Translations under genes and position numbers: made by a program
Assembly (NCBI GenBank): GCA_964019135.1
Contig: OZ025248.1
Span: 45,253,670 to 45,317,669 of the forward strand
DNA from: Arenicola marina
Lineage: Eukaryota; Annelida; Polychaeta; Arenicolidae
Reading direction: 5' to 3'
Length of the DNA: 64,000 nt
Shown here: positions 29,420 through 41,100 of the stretch, piece by piece
How the letters are laid out: each line of letters opens with the position of its first letter
Numbering within the stretch: the stretch's first letter is position 1
Notes under the pieces: model-generated
What the model was told of the DNA's origin: nothing
Seen by the model: only the letters and a program-made list of their open reading frames with translations
Database searches by the model: none

Positions 29420-32150
29420 GTTCGGGGTACCGAGCCGAAGGGGTGGTGTGGGGTTCGGGGTACCGAGCGGAGGAGGAGGTGGTGTGGGGTTCGGGGTACC
29501 GAGCCGAGGAGGGGGTGGTGTGGGGATCGGGGTACCGAGCCGAGGAGGGGGTGGTGTGGGGTTCGGGGTACCGAGCGGAGGAGGGTGTGGTGTGGGGTTC
29601 GGGGTACCGAGCCGAGGAGGGGGTGGTGTGGGGTTCGGGGTACCGAGCCGAGGAGGGGGTGGTGTGGGGTTCGGGGTACCGAGCCGAGGAGGGGGTGGTG
29701 TGGGGTTCGGGGTACCGAGCCGAGGAGGGGGTGGTGTGGGGTTCGGGGTACCGAGCCGAGGAGGGGGTGGTGTGAGGTTCGGGGTACCGAGCCGAGGAGG
29801 GGGTGGTGTGGGGTTCGGGGAACCGAGCGGAGGAGGAGGTGGTGTGGGGTTCGGGGTACCGAGCCGAGGAGGGGGTGGTGTGGGGATCGGGGTACCGAGC
29901 CGAGGAGGGGGTGGTGTGGGGTTCGGGGTACTGAGCAGAGGAGGGGGTGGTGTGGGGTTCGGGGTACCGAGCCGAGGAGGGGGTGGTGTGGGGTTCGGGG
30001 TACCGAGCCGAGGAGGGGGTGGTGTGGGGTTCGGGGTACCGAGCCGAGGAGGGGGTGGTGTGGGGTTCGGGGTACCGAGCGGAGGAGGGGGTGGTGTGGG
30101 GTTCGGGGTACCGAGCGGAGGAGGGTGTGGTGTGGGGTTCGGGGTACCGAGCGGAGGAGGGGGTGGTGTGGGGTTCGGGGTACCGAGCCGAGGAGGGGGT
30201 GGTGTGGGGTTCGGGGTACCGAGCCGAGGAGGGGGTAGTGTGGGGTTCGGGGTACCGAGCCGAGGAGGGGGTGGTGTGGGGTTCGGGGTACCGAGCCGAG
30301 GAGGGGGTGGTGTGGGGTTCGGGGTACCGAGCCGAGGATGGGGTGGTGTGAGGTTCGGGGTACCGAGCCGAGGAAGGGGTGGTGTGGGGTTCGGGGTACC
30401 GAGCGGAGGAGGAGGTGGTGTGGGGTTCGGGGTACCGAGCCGAGGAGGGGGTGGTGTGGGGATCGGGGTACCGAGCCGAGGAGGGGGTGGTGTGGGGTTC
30501 GGGGTACCGAGCGGAGGAGGGTGTGGTGTGGGGTTCGGGGTACCGAGCCGAGGAGGGGGTGGTGTGGGGTTCGGGGTACCGAGCCGAGGAGGGGGTGGTG
30601 TGGGGTTCGGGGTACCGAGCCGAGGAGGGGGTGGTGTGGGGTTCGGGGTACCGAGCCGGGGAGGGGGTGGTGTGGGGTTCGGGGTACCGAGCCGAGGAGG
30701 GGGTGGTGTGAGGTTCGGGGTACCGAGCCGAGGAGGGGGTGGTGTGGGGTTCGGGGTACCGAGCCGAGGAGGGGGTGGTGTGGGGATCGGGGTACCGAGC
30801 CGAGGAGGGGGTGGTGTGGGGTTCGGGGTACTGAGCAGAGGAGGGGGTGGTGTGGGGTTCGGGGTACCGAGCCGAGGAGGGGGTGGTGTGGGGTTCGGGG
30901 TACCGAGCCGAGGAGGGGGTGGTGTGGGGTTCGGGGTACCGAGCCGAGGAGGGGGTGGTGTGGGGTTCGGGGTACCGAGCGGAGGAGGGGGTGGTGTGGG
31001 GTTCGGGGTACCGAGCGGAGGAGGGTGTGGTGTGGGGTTCGGGGTACCGAGCGGAGGAGGGGGTGGTGTGGGGTTCGGGGTACCGAGCCGAGGAGGGGGT
31101 GGTGTGGGGTTCGGGGTACCGAGCCGAGGAGGGGGTAGTGTGGGGTTCGGGGTACCGAGCCGAGGAGGGGGTGGTGTGGGGTTCGGGGTACCGAGCCGAG
31201 GAGGGGGTGGTGTGGGGTTCGGGGTACCGAGCCGAGGATGGGGTGGTGTGAGGTTCGGGGTACCGAGCCGAGGAAGGGGTGGTGTGGGGTTCGGGGTACC
31301 GAGCGGAGGAGGAGGTGGTGTGGGGTTCGGGGTACCGAGCCGAGGAGGGGGTGGTGTGGGGATCGGGGTACCGAGCCGAGGAGGGGGTGGTGTGGGGTTC
31401 GGGGTACCGAGCGGAGGAGGGTGTGGTGTGGGGTTCGGGGTACCGAGCCGAGGAGGGGGTGGTGTGGGGTTCGGGGTACCGAGCCGAGGAGGGGGTGGTG
31501 TGGGGTTTGGGGTACCGAGCCGAGGAGGGGGTGGTGTGGGGTTCGGGGTACCGAGCCGGGGAGGGGGTGGTGTGGGGTTCGGGGTACCGAGCCGAGGAGG
31601 GGGTGGTGTGAGGTTCGGGGTACCGAGCCGAGGAGGGGGTGGTGTGGGGTTCGGGGTACCGAGCCGACGAGGGGGTGGTGTGGGGATCGGGGTACCGAGC
31701 CGAGGAGGGGGTGGTGTGGGGTTCGGGGTACTGAGCAGAGGAGGGGGTGGTGTGGGGTTCGGGGTACCGAGCCGAGGAGGGGGTGGTGTGGGGTTCGGGG
31801 TACCGAGCCGAGGAGGGGGTGGTGTGGGGTTCGGGGTACCGAGCCGAGGAGGGGGTGGTGTGGGGTTCGGGGTACCGAGCGGAGGAGGGGGTGGTGTGGG
31901 GTTCGGGGTACCGAGCGGAGGAGGGTGTGGTGTGGGGTTCGGGGTACCGAGCGGAGGAGGGGGTGGTGTGGGGTTCGGGGTACCGAGCCGAGGAGGGGGT
32001 GGTGTGGGGTTCGGGGTACCGAGCCGAGGAGGGGGTAGTGTGGGGTTCGGGGTACCGAGCCGAGGAGGGGGTGGTGTGGGGTTCGGGGTACCGAGCCGAG
32101 GAGGGGGTGGTGTGGGGTTCGGGGTACCGAGCCGAGGTAGAGGTGGTGTG
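29420..32150. repeat. 900-bp higher-order repeat, three tandem copies
   Basis: Landmarks recur every 900 bp (25 units): the GAGCCGGGGAGG variant near 30656 and 31556, the GTACTGAGCAGAGG variant near 29930, 30830 and 31730, and GAGGATGGGG near 30334 and 31234. The copy before these is 933 bp from its neighbour and includes a short unit near 29440. This is the most regular stretch of the array. Confidence 0.88.
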
Positions 32151-35100
32151 AGGTTCGGGGTACCGAGCGGAGGAGGGGGTGGTGTGAGGTTCGGGGTACC
32201 GAGCGGAGGAGGGGGTGGTGTGAGGTTCGGGGTACCGAGCGGAGGAGGGGGTGGTGTGGGGTTCGGGGTACCGAGCCGAGGAGGGGGTGGTGTGGGGTTC
32301 GGGGTACCGAGCCGAGGAGGGGGTGGTGTGGGGTTCGGGGTACCGAGCCGAGGAGGGGGTGGTGTGAGGTTCGGGGTACCGAGCCGAGGAGGGGGTGGTG
32401 TGGGGTTCGGGGTACCGAGCGGAGGAGGAGGTGGTGTGGGGTTCGGGGTCCCGAGCCGAGGAGGGGGAGGTGTGGGGATCGGGGTACCGAGCCGAGGAGG
32501 GGGTGGTGTGGGGTTCGGGGTACCGAGCGGAGGAGGAGGTGGTGTGGGGTTCGGGGTACCGAGCCGAGGAGGGGGTGGTGTGGGGTTCGGGGTACCGAGC
32601 CGAGGAGGGTGTGGTGGGTGTGAGGTTCGAGGTACCGAGCGGAGGAGGGGGTGGTGTGGGGTTCGGGGTACCGAGCGGAGGAGGGGGTGGTGTGAGGTTC
32701 GGGGTACCGAGCGGAGGACGGGGTGGTGTGAAGTTCGGGGTACTGAGCAGAGGAGGGGGTGGTGTGAGGTTCGGGGTAAAGAGCGGATGAGGGGCTGGTG
32801 TGAGGTTCGGGGTGCTGAGCGGAGGAGGGGGTGGTGTGAGGTTTGGGGTACCGAGCCGAGGAGGGGTGGTGTGAGGTTCGGGGTACCGAGCGGAGGAGGG
32901 GGTGGTGTGAGGTTCGGGGTACCGAGCGGAGGAGGGGGTAGTGTGAGGTTCTGGGTACCGAGCGCAGAAGGGGGTGGTGTGAGGTTCGGGGTACCGAGCC
33001 GAGGAGGGGGTGGTGTGAGGTTTGGGGTACCGAGCGGAGGAGGAGGTGTTGTGAGGTTCTGGCTACCGAGCGAAGGAGGGGTTAGTGTGAGGTTCGGGGT
33101 ACCGAGCGGAGGAGGTGGTGGTGTGAGGTTCGGAGTACCGAGCTGAGGAGGGGGTGGTGTGAGGTTGGGGGTACCGAGCGAAGGAGGGGGTGGTGTGAGG
33201 TTTGGGGTACCGAGCGGAGGAGGGGGTGGTGTGAGGTTTGGGGTGCTGAGCGGAGGAGGGTGTGGTGGGTGTGAGGTTCGGGGTACCGAGCCGAGGAGGG
33301 GTTGGTGTGGGGTTCGGGGTACTGAGCGGAGGAGGGGGTGGTGTGAGGTTCGGGGTACCGAGCCGAGGAGGGGTGGTGTGAGGTTCGGAGTACCGAGCCG
33401 AGGAGGGGTGGTGTGAGGTTCGGAGTACCGAGCTGAGGAGGGGGTGGTGTGAGGTTTGGGGTACCGAGCGGAGGAAGTGGTGGTGTGAGGTTCGGGGTAC
33501 CGAGCCGAGGAGGTGGTGGTGTGAGGTTCGGGGTACCGAGCCGAGGAGGGGGTGGTGTGAGGTTTGGGGTACCGAGCGGAGGAGGAGGTGGTGTGAGGTT
33601 CTGGCTACCGAGCGAAGGAGGGGTTGGTGTGAGGTTCGGGGTACCGAGCGGAGGAGGGTGTGGTGTGAGGTTCGGGGTACCGAGCGGAGAAGGAGGTGGT
33701 TTAAGGTTCGGGGTACCGAGCTGAGGAGGGGGTGGTGTGAGGTTGGGGGTACCGAGCGAAGGAGGGGGTGGTGTGAGGTTTGGGGTACCGAGCGGAGGAG
33801 GGGGTGGTGTGAGGTTTGGGGTGCTGAGCGGAGGAGGGTGTGGTGGGTGTGAGGTTCGGGGTACCGAGCCGAGGAGGGGTTGGTGTGGGGTTCGGGGTAC
33901 TGAGCGGAGGAGGGGGTGGTGTGAGGTTCGGGGTACCGAGCCGAGGAGGGGTGGTGCGAGGTTCGGGGTACCGAACGGAGGAGGGGGTGGTGTGAGGTTC
34001 GGGGTACCGAGCGGAGGAGCGGGTGGTGTGAGGTTCTGGGTACCGAGCGCAGAAGGGGGGTGGTGTGAGGTTCGGGGTACCGAGCCGAGGAGGGGGTGGT
34101 GTGAGGTTTGGGGTACCGAGCGGAGGAGGAGGTGGTGTGAGGTTCTGGCTACCGAGCGAAGGAGGGGTTGGTGTGAGGTTGGGGTACCGAGCTGAGGAGG
34201 GGGTGGTGTGAGGTTGGAGGTACCGAGCGAAGGAGGGGGTGGTGTGAGGTTTGGGGTACCGAGCGGAGGAGGGTATGGTGTGAGGTTTGGGGTACCGAGC
34301 CGAGGAGGTGTTGGTGTGAGGTTCGGGGTACCGAGCCGAGGAGGGGGTGGTGTGAGGTTTGGGGTACCGAGCGGAGGAGGGTGTGGTGTGAGGTTCGGGG
34401 TAAAGAGCGGAGGAGGAGGTGGTGTGAGGTTCGGGGTACCGAGCGGAGGAGGGGGTGGTGTGAGGTTCGGGGTACCGAGCCGAGGAGGGGGTGGTGTGAG
34501 GTTTGGGGTACCGGGCCGAGGAGGTGGTGGTGTGAGGTTCGGGTACCGAGCCGAGGAGGTGGTGGTGTGAGGTTCGGGGTACCGAGCGGAGGAGGGGGTG
34601 GTGTGAGGTTTGGGGTACCGAGCGGAGGAGGGTATGGTGTGAGGTTTGGGGTACCGAGCCGAGGAAGTGGTGGTGTGAGGTTCGGGGTACCGAGCCGAGG
34701 AGGGGGTGGTGTGAGGTTCGGGGTACCGAGCGGAGAAGGAGGTGGTGTGAGGTTCGGGGTACCGAGCGGAGGAGGGGGTGGTGTGAGGTTCGGGGTACCG
34801 AGCGGAGGAGGGGGTGGTGTGAGGTTCGGGGTACCGAGCGGAGGAGGGGCTGGTGTGAGGTTCGGGGTACCGAGCGGAGGAGGGGGTGGTGTGAGGTTCC
34901 GGGTACCGAGCGGAGGAGGGGGTGGTGTGAGGTTCGGGGTACCGAGCCGAGGAGGGGGTGGTGTGAGGTTCGGGGTAAAGAGCGGAGGAGGGGGTGGTGT
35001 GAGGTTCGGGGTAAAGAGCGGAGGAGGGGGTGGTGTGAGGTTCGGGGTACCGAGCGGAGGATGGGGTGGTGTGGGGTTCGGGGTACCGAGCCGAGGAGGG

Positions 35101-38100
35101 GGTGGTGTGAGGTTCGGGGTACCGAGCGGAGGAGGGGTTGGTGTGAGGTTTGGGGTACCGAGCCGAGGAGGGGGTGGTGTGAGGTTTGGGGTACCGGGCC
35201 GAGGGGGTGGTGGTGTGAGGTTCGGGGTACCGAGCCGAGGAGGTGGTGGTGTGAGGTTCGGGGTACCGAGCGGAGGAGGGGGTGGTGTGAGGTTTGGGGT
35301 ACCGAGCGGAGAAGGGTGTGGTGTGAGGTTTGGGGTACCGAGCCGAGGAGGTGGTGGTATGAGGTTCGGAGTACCGAGCCGAGGAGGGGGTGGTGTGAGG
35401 TTCGGGGTACCGAGCGGAGAAGGAGGTGGTGTGAGGTTCGGGGTACCGAGCGGAGGAGGGGTGGTGTGAGGTTCGGGGTACCTAGCGGAGGAAGGGGTGG
35501 TGTGAGGTTCGGGGTACCGAGGGGAGGAGGGGGTGGTGTGAGGTTCGGGGTGCCGAGCGGAGGAGGGGGTGGTGTGAGGTTTGGGGTACCGAGCGGAGGA
35601 GGGGGTGGTGTGAGGTTCGGGGTACCGAGCGGAAGAGGGGGTGGTGTGAGGTTTGGGGTACCGAGCGGAGGAGGGGGTGTTGTGAGGTTCTTGTAAAGAG
35701 CGGAGGAGGGGGTGGTGTGAGGTTCGGGGTACCGAGCGGAGGAGGGGGTGTTGTGAGGTTAGGGGTAAAGAGCGGAGGAGGGGGTGGTGTGAGGTCCGGG
35801 GTACCGAGCGAAGGAGGGTGTGGTGTGAGGTTCGGGGTACCGAGCGGAGGAGGGGGTGGTGTGAGGCTCGGGGTACCGAGCGGAGGAGGGGGTGGTGTGA
35901 GGTTCGGGGTAAAGAGCGGAGGAGAGGGTGGTGTGAGGTTCGGGGTACCGAGCGGAGGAGGGTGTGGTGTGAGGTTCGGGGTAAAGAGCGGAGGAGGAGG
36001 TGGTGTGAGGTTCGGGGTAAAGGGCGGAGGAGGAGGTGGTGTGAGGTTCGGGGTACCGAGCGGAGGATGGGGTGGTGTGAGGTTCGGGGTACCGAGCGGA
36101 GGAGGGGGTGGTGTGAGGTTCGGGGTACCGAGCCGAGGATGGAGTGGTGTGAGGTTTGGGGTACCGGGCCGAGGAGGTGGTGGTGTGAGGTTCGGGGTAC
36201 CGAGCCGAAGAGGTGGTGGTGTGAGGTTCGGGGTACCGAACGGAGGAGGGGGTGGTGTGAGATTTGGGGTACCGAGCGGAGGAGGGTGTGGTGTGAGGTT
36301 TGGGGTACCGAGCCGAGGAGGTGGTGGTGTGAGGTTCGGGGTACCGAGCCGAGGAAGGGGTGATGTGAGGTTCGGGGTACCGAGCGGAGAAGGAGGTGGT
36401 GTATGGTTCGGGGTACCGAGCTGAGGAGGGGGTGGTGTGAGGTTCGGGGTACCGAGCGGAGGAGGGGGTGGTGTGAGGTTTGGGGTACCGAGCGGAGGAG
36501 GGTATGGTGTGAGGTTTGGGGTACCGAGCCGAGGAGGTGGTGGTGTGAGGTTCGGGGTACCGAGCCGAGGAGGTGGTGGTGTGAGGTTTGGGGTACCGAG
36601 CGGAGGAGGGTATGGTGTGAGGTTTGGGGTACCTAGCCGAGGAGGTGGTGGTGTGAGGTTCGGGGTACCGAGCCGAGGAGGGGGTGGTGTGAGGTTCGGG
36701 GTACCGAGCGGAGAAGGAGGTGGTGTGAGGTTCGGGGTACCGAGCGGAGGAGGGGGTGGTGTGAGGTTCGGGGTACCGCGCGAAGGAGGGGGTGGTGTGA
36801 GGTTCGGGGTACCGAGCGGAGGAGGAGGTGGTGTGAGGTTCGGGGTACCGAGCGGGGGAGGGGGTGGTGTGAGGTTCGGGGTACCGTGCGGAGGAGGGGG
36901 TGGTGTGAGGTTCGGGGTACTGAGCCGAGGAGGGTGTGGTGTGAGGTTCGGGGTACCGAGCGGAGGAAGGGTTGGTGTGAGGTTCGGGGTAAAGAGCGGA
37001 GGAGGGGGTGGTGTGAGGTTTGGGGTACCGAGCGGAGGAGGGTGTGGTGTGAGGTTCGGGGTACCGAGCGGAGGAGGGGGTGTTGTGAGTTTCTTGTAAA
37101 GAGCGGAGGAGGGGGTGGTGTGAGGTTCGGGGTACCGAGCGGAGGAGGGGGTGTTGTGAGGTTCCGGGTAAAGAGCGGAGGAGGGGGTGGTGTGAGGTTC
37201 GGGGTACCGAGCGAAGGAGGGGGTGGTGTGAGGTTCGGGGTAAAGAGCGGAGGAGGGGGTGGTGTGAGGTTCGGCGTACCGAGCGGAGGAGGGGGTGGTG
37301 TGAGGTTCGGGGTAAAGAGCGGAGGAGGAGGAGGTGTGAGGTTCGGGGTAAAGAGCGGAGGAGGAGGTGGTGTGAGGTTCGGGGTACCGAGCGGAGGTAG
37401 GGGTGGTGTGAGGTTCGTGGTACCGAGTGGAGGAGGGGGTGGTGTGAGGTTGGGGGTACCAAGCCGAGGATGGAGTGGTGTGAGGTTTGGGGTACCGGGC
37501 CGAGGAGGTGGTGGTGTGAGGTTCGGGGTACCGAGCCGAAGAGGTGGTGGTGTGAGATTTGGGGTACCGAGCGGAGGAGGGTGTGGTGTGAGGTTTGGGG
37601 TACCGAGCCGAGGAGGTGGTGGTGTGAGGTTCGGGGTACCGAGCCGAGGAAGGGGTGATGTGAGGTTCGGGGTACCGAGCGGAGAAGGAGGTGGTGTAAG
37701 GTTCGGGGTACCGAGCTGAGGAGGGGGTGGTGTGAGGTTCGGGGTACCGAGCGGAGGAGGGGATGGTGTGAGGTTTGGGGTACCGAGCGCAGGAGGGTAT
37801 GGTGTGAGGTTTGGGGTACCGAGCCGAGGAGGTGGTGGTGTGAGGTTCGGGGTACCGAGCCGAGGAGGTGGTGGTGTGAGGTTCCGGGTACCGAGCGGAG
37901 GAGGGGGTGGTGTGAGGTTTGGGGTACCGAGCGGAGGAGGGTGTGGTGTGAGGTTCGGGGTAAAGAGCGGAGGAGGAGGTGGTGTGAGGTTCGGGGTACC
38001 GAGCGGAGGAGGGGGTGGTGTGAGGTTCGGGGTACCGAGCCGAGGAGGGGGTGGTGTGAGGTTTGGGGTACCGGGCCGAGGAGGTGGTGGTGTGAGGTTC

Positions 38101-41100
38101 GGGGTTCCGAGCCGAGGAGGTGGTGGTGTGAGGTTGGGGGTACCGAGCCGAGGAGGGGGTGGTGTGGGGTTCAGGGTACCGAGCCGAGGAGGGGGTGGTG
38201 TGGGGTTCGGGGTACCGAGCCGAGGATGGGGTGGTGTGAGGTTCGGGGTACCGAGCCGAGGAGGGGATGGTGTGGGGTTCGGGGTACCGAGCAGAGGAGG
38301 AGGTGGTGTGGGGTTCGGGGTAACGAGCCGAGGAGGGGGTGGTGTGGGGATCGGGGTACCGAGCCGAGGAGGGGGTGGTGTGGGGTTCGGGGTACCGAGC
38401 GGAGGAGGGTGTGGTGTGGGGTTCGGGGTACCGAGCGGAGGAGGGGGTGGTGTGGGGTTCGGGGTACCGAGCCGAGGAGGGGGTGGTGTGGGGTTCGGGG
38501 TACCGAGCCGAGAAGGGGGTGGTGTGGGGTTCGGGGTACCGAGCCGAGGAGGGGGTGGTGTGGGGTTCGGGGTACCGAGCCGAGGTGGGGGTGGTGTGGG
38601 GTTCGGGGTACCGAGCCGAGGAGGGGGTGGTGTGAGGTTCGGGGTACCGAGCCGAGGAGGGGGTGGTGTGGGGTTCGGGGTACCGAGCGGAGGAGGAGGT
38701 GGTGTGGGGTTCGGGGTACCGAGCCGAGGAGGGGGTGGTGTGGGGATCGGGATACCGAGCCGAGGAGGGGGTGGTGTGGGGTTCGGGGTACCGAGCGGAG
38801 GAGGGGGTGGTGTGAGGTTCGGGGTACCGAGCCGAGGAGGGGGTGGTGTGGGGTTCGGGGTACCGAGCCGAGGAGGGTGTGGTGGGTGTAAGGTTCGAGG
38901 TACCGAGCGGAGGAGGGGGTGGTGTGGGGTTCGGGGTACCGAGCGGAGGAGGGGGTGGTGTGAGGTTCGGGGTACCGAGCGGAGGAGGGGGTGGTGTGAA
39001 GTTCGGGGTACTGAGCAGAGGAGGGGGTGGTGTGAGGTTCGGGGTAAAGAGCGGATGAGGGGGTGGTGTGAGGTTCGGGGTGCTGAGCGGAGGAGGGTGT
39101 GGTGGGTGTGAGGTTCGGGGTACCGAGCCGAGGAGGGGTTGGTGTGGGGTTCGGGGTACTGAGCGGAGGAGGGGGTGGTGTGAGGTTCGGGGTACCGAGC
39201 CGAGGAGGGGTTGGTGTGAGGTTCGGGGTACCGAGCGGAGGAGGGGGTGGTGTGAGGTTCTGGTTACCGAGCGCAGAAGGGGGGTGGTGTGCGGTTCGGG
39301 GTACCGAGCCGAGGAGGGGGTGGTGTGAGGTTTGGGGTACCGAGCGGAGGAGGAGGTGGTGTGAGGTTCTGGCTACCGAGCGAAGGAGGGGTTGGTGTGA
39401 GGTTTGGGGTACCGAGCGGAGGAGGTGGTGGTGTGAGGTTCGGGGTACCGAGCGGAGGAAGGGTTGGTGTGAGGTTCGGGGTACCGAGCGGAGGAGGTGG
39501 TGGTGTGAGGTTCGGGGTACCGAGCTGAGGAGGGTGTGGTGTGAGGTTGGGGGTACCGAGCGGAGGAGGGGGTGGTGTGAGGTTTGGGGTACCGAGCGGA
39601 GGAGGGTATGGTGTGAGGTTTGGGGTACCGAGCCGAGGAGGTGGTGGTGTGAGGTTCGGGGTACCGAGCCGAGGAGGTGGTGGTGTGAGGTTCGGGGTAC
39701 CGAGCGGAGGAGGGGGTGGTGTTAGGTTTGGGGTACCGAGCGGAGGAGGTTGTGGTGTGAGGTTCGGGGTAAAGAGCGGAGGAGGAGGTGGTGTGAGGTT
39801 CGGGGTATCGAGCGGAGGAGGGGGTGGTGTGAGGTTCGGGGTACCGAGCCGAGGAGGGGGTGGTGTGGGGTTCGGGGTATCGAGCAGAGGAGGGGGTGGT
39901 GTGGGGTTCGGGGTACCGAGCCGAGGAGGGGGTGGTGTGGGGTTCGGGGTACCGAGCCGAGGAGGGGGTGGTGTGAGGTTCGGGGTACCGAGCCGAGGAG
40001 GGGGTGGTGTGGGGTTCGGGGTACCGAGCCGAGGAGGAGGTGGTGTGGGGTTCGGGGTACCGAGCCGAGGAGGGGGTGGTGTGGGGATCGGGGTACCGAG
40101 CCGAGGAGGGGGTGGTGTGGGGTTCGGGGTACCGAGCGGAGGAAGGGGTGGTGTGAGGTTCGGGGTACCGAGCCGAGGAGGGGGTGGTGTGGGGTTCGGG
40201 GTACCGAGCCGAGGAGGGTGTGGTGGGTGTGAGGTTCGAGGTACCGAGCGGAGGAGGGGGTGGTGTGGGGTTCGGGGTACCGAGCGGAGGAGGGGGTGGT
40301 GTGAGGTTCGGGGTACCGAGCGGAGGAGGGGGTGGTGTGAAGTTCGGGGTACTGAGCAGAGGAGGGGGTGGTGTGAGGTTCGGGGTAAAGAGCGGATGAG
40401 GGGGTGGTGTGAGGTTCGGGGTGCTGAGCGGAGGAGGGTGTGGTGGGTGTGAGGTTCGGGGTACCGAGCCGAGGAGGGGTTGGTGTGGGGTTCGGGGTAC
40501 TGAGCGGAGGAGGGGGTGGTGTGAGGTTCGGGGTACCGAGCCGAGGAGGGGTGTTGTGAGGTTCGGGTACCGAGCGGAGGAGGGTGTGGTGTGAGGTTCG
40601 GGGTAAAGAGCGGAGGAGGGGGTGGTGTGAGGTTCGGGGTACCGAGCCGAGGAGGGGGTGGTGTGAGGTTTGGGGTACCGGGCCGAGGAGGTGGTGGTGT
40701 GAGGTTCGGGGTACCGAGCCGAGGAGGTGGTGGTGTGAGGTTCGGGGTACCGAGCGGAGGAGGGGGTGGTGTGAGGTTTGGGGTACCGAGCGGAGGAGGG
40801 TATGGTGTGAGGTTTGGGGTACCGAGCCGAGGAGGTGGTGGTGTGAGGTTCGGGGTACCGAGCTGAGGAGGGGGTGGTGTGGGGTTCGGGGTACCGAGCG
40901 GAGAAGGAGGTGGTGTGAGGTTCGGGGTACCGAGCGGAGGAGGGGGTGGTGTGAGGTTCGGGGTACCGAGCGGAGGAGGGGGTGGTGTGGGGTTCGGGGT
41001 ACCGAGCCGAGGAGGGGGTGGTGTGGGGTTCGGGGTACCGAGCCGAGGAGGGGGTGGTGTGGGGTTCGGGGTACCGAGCCGAGGAGGGGATGGTGTGAGG

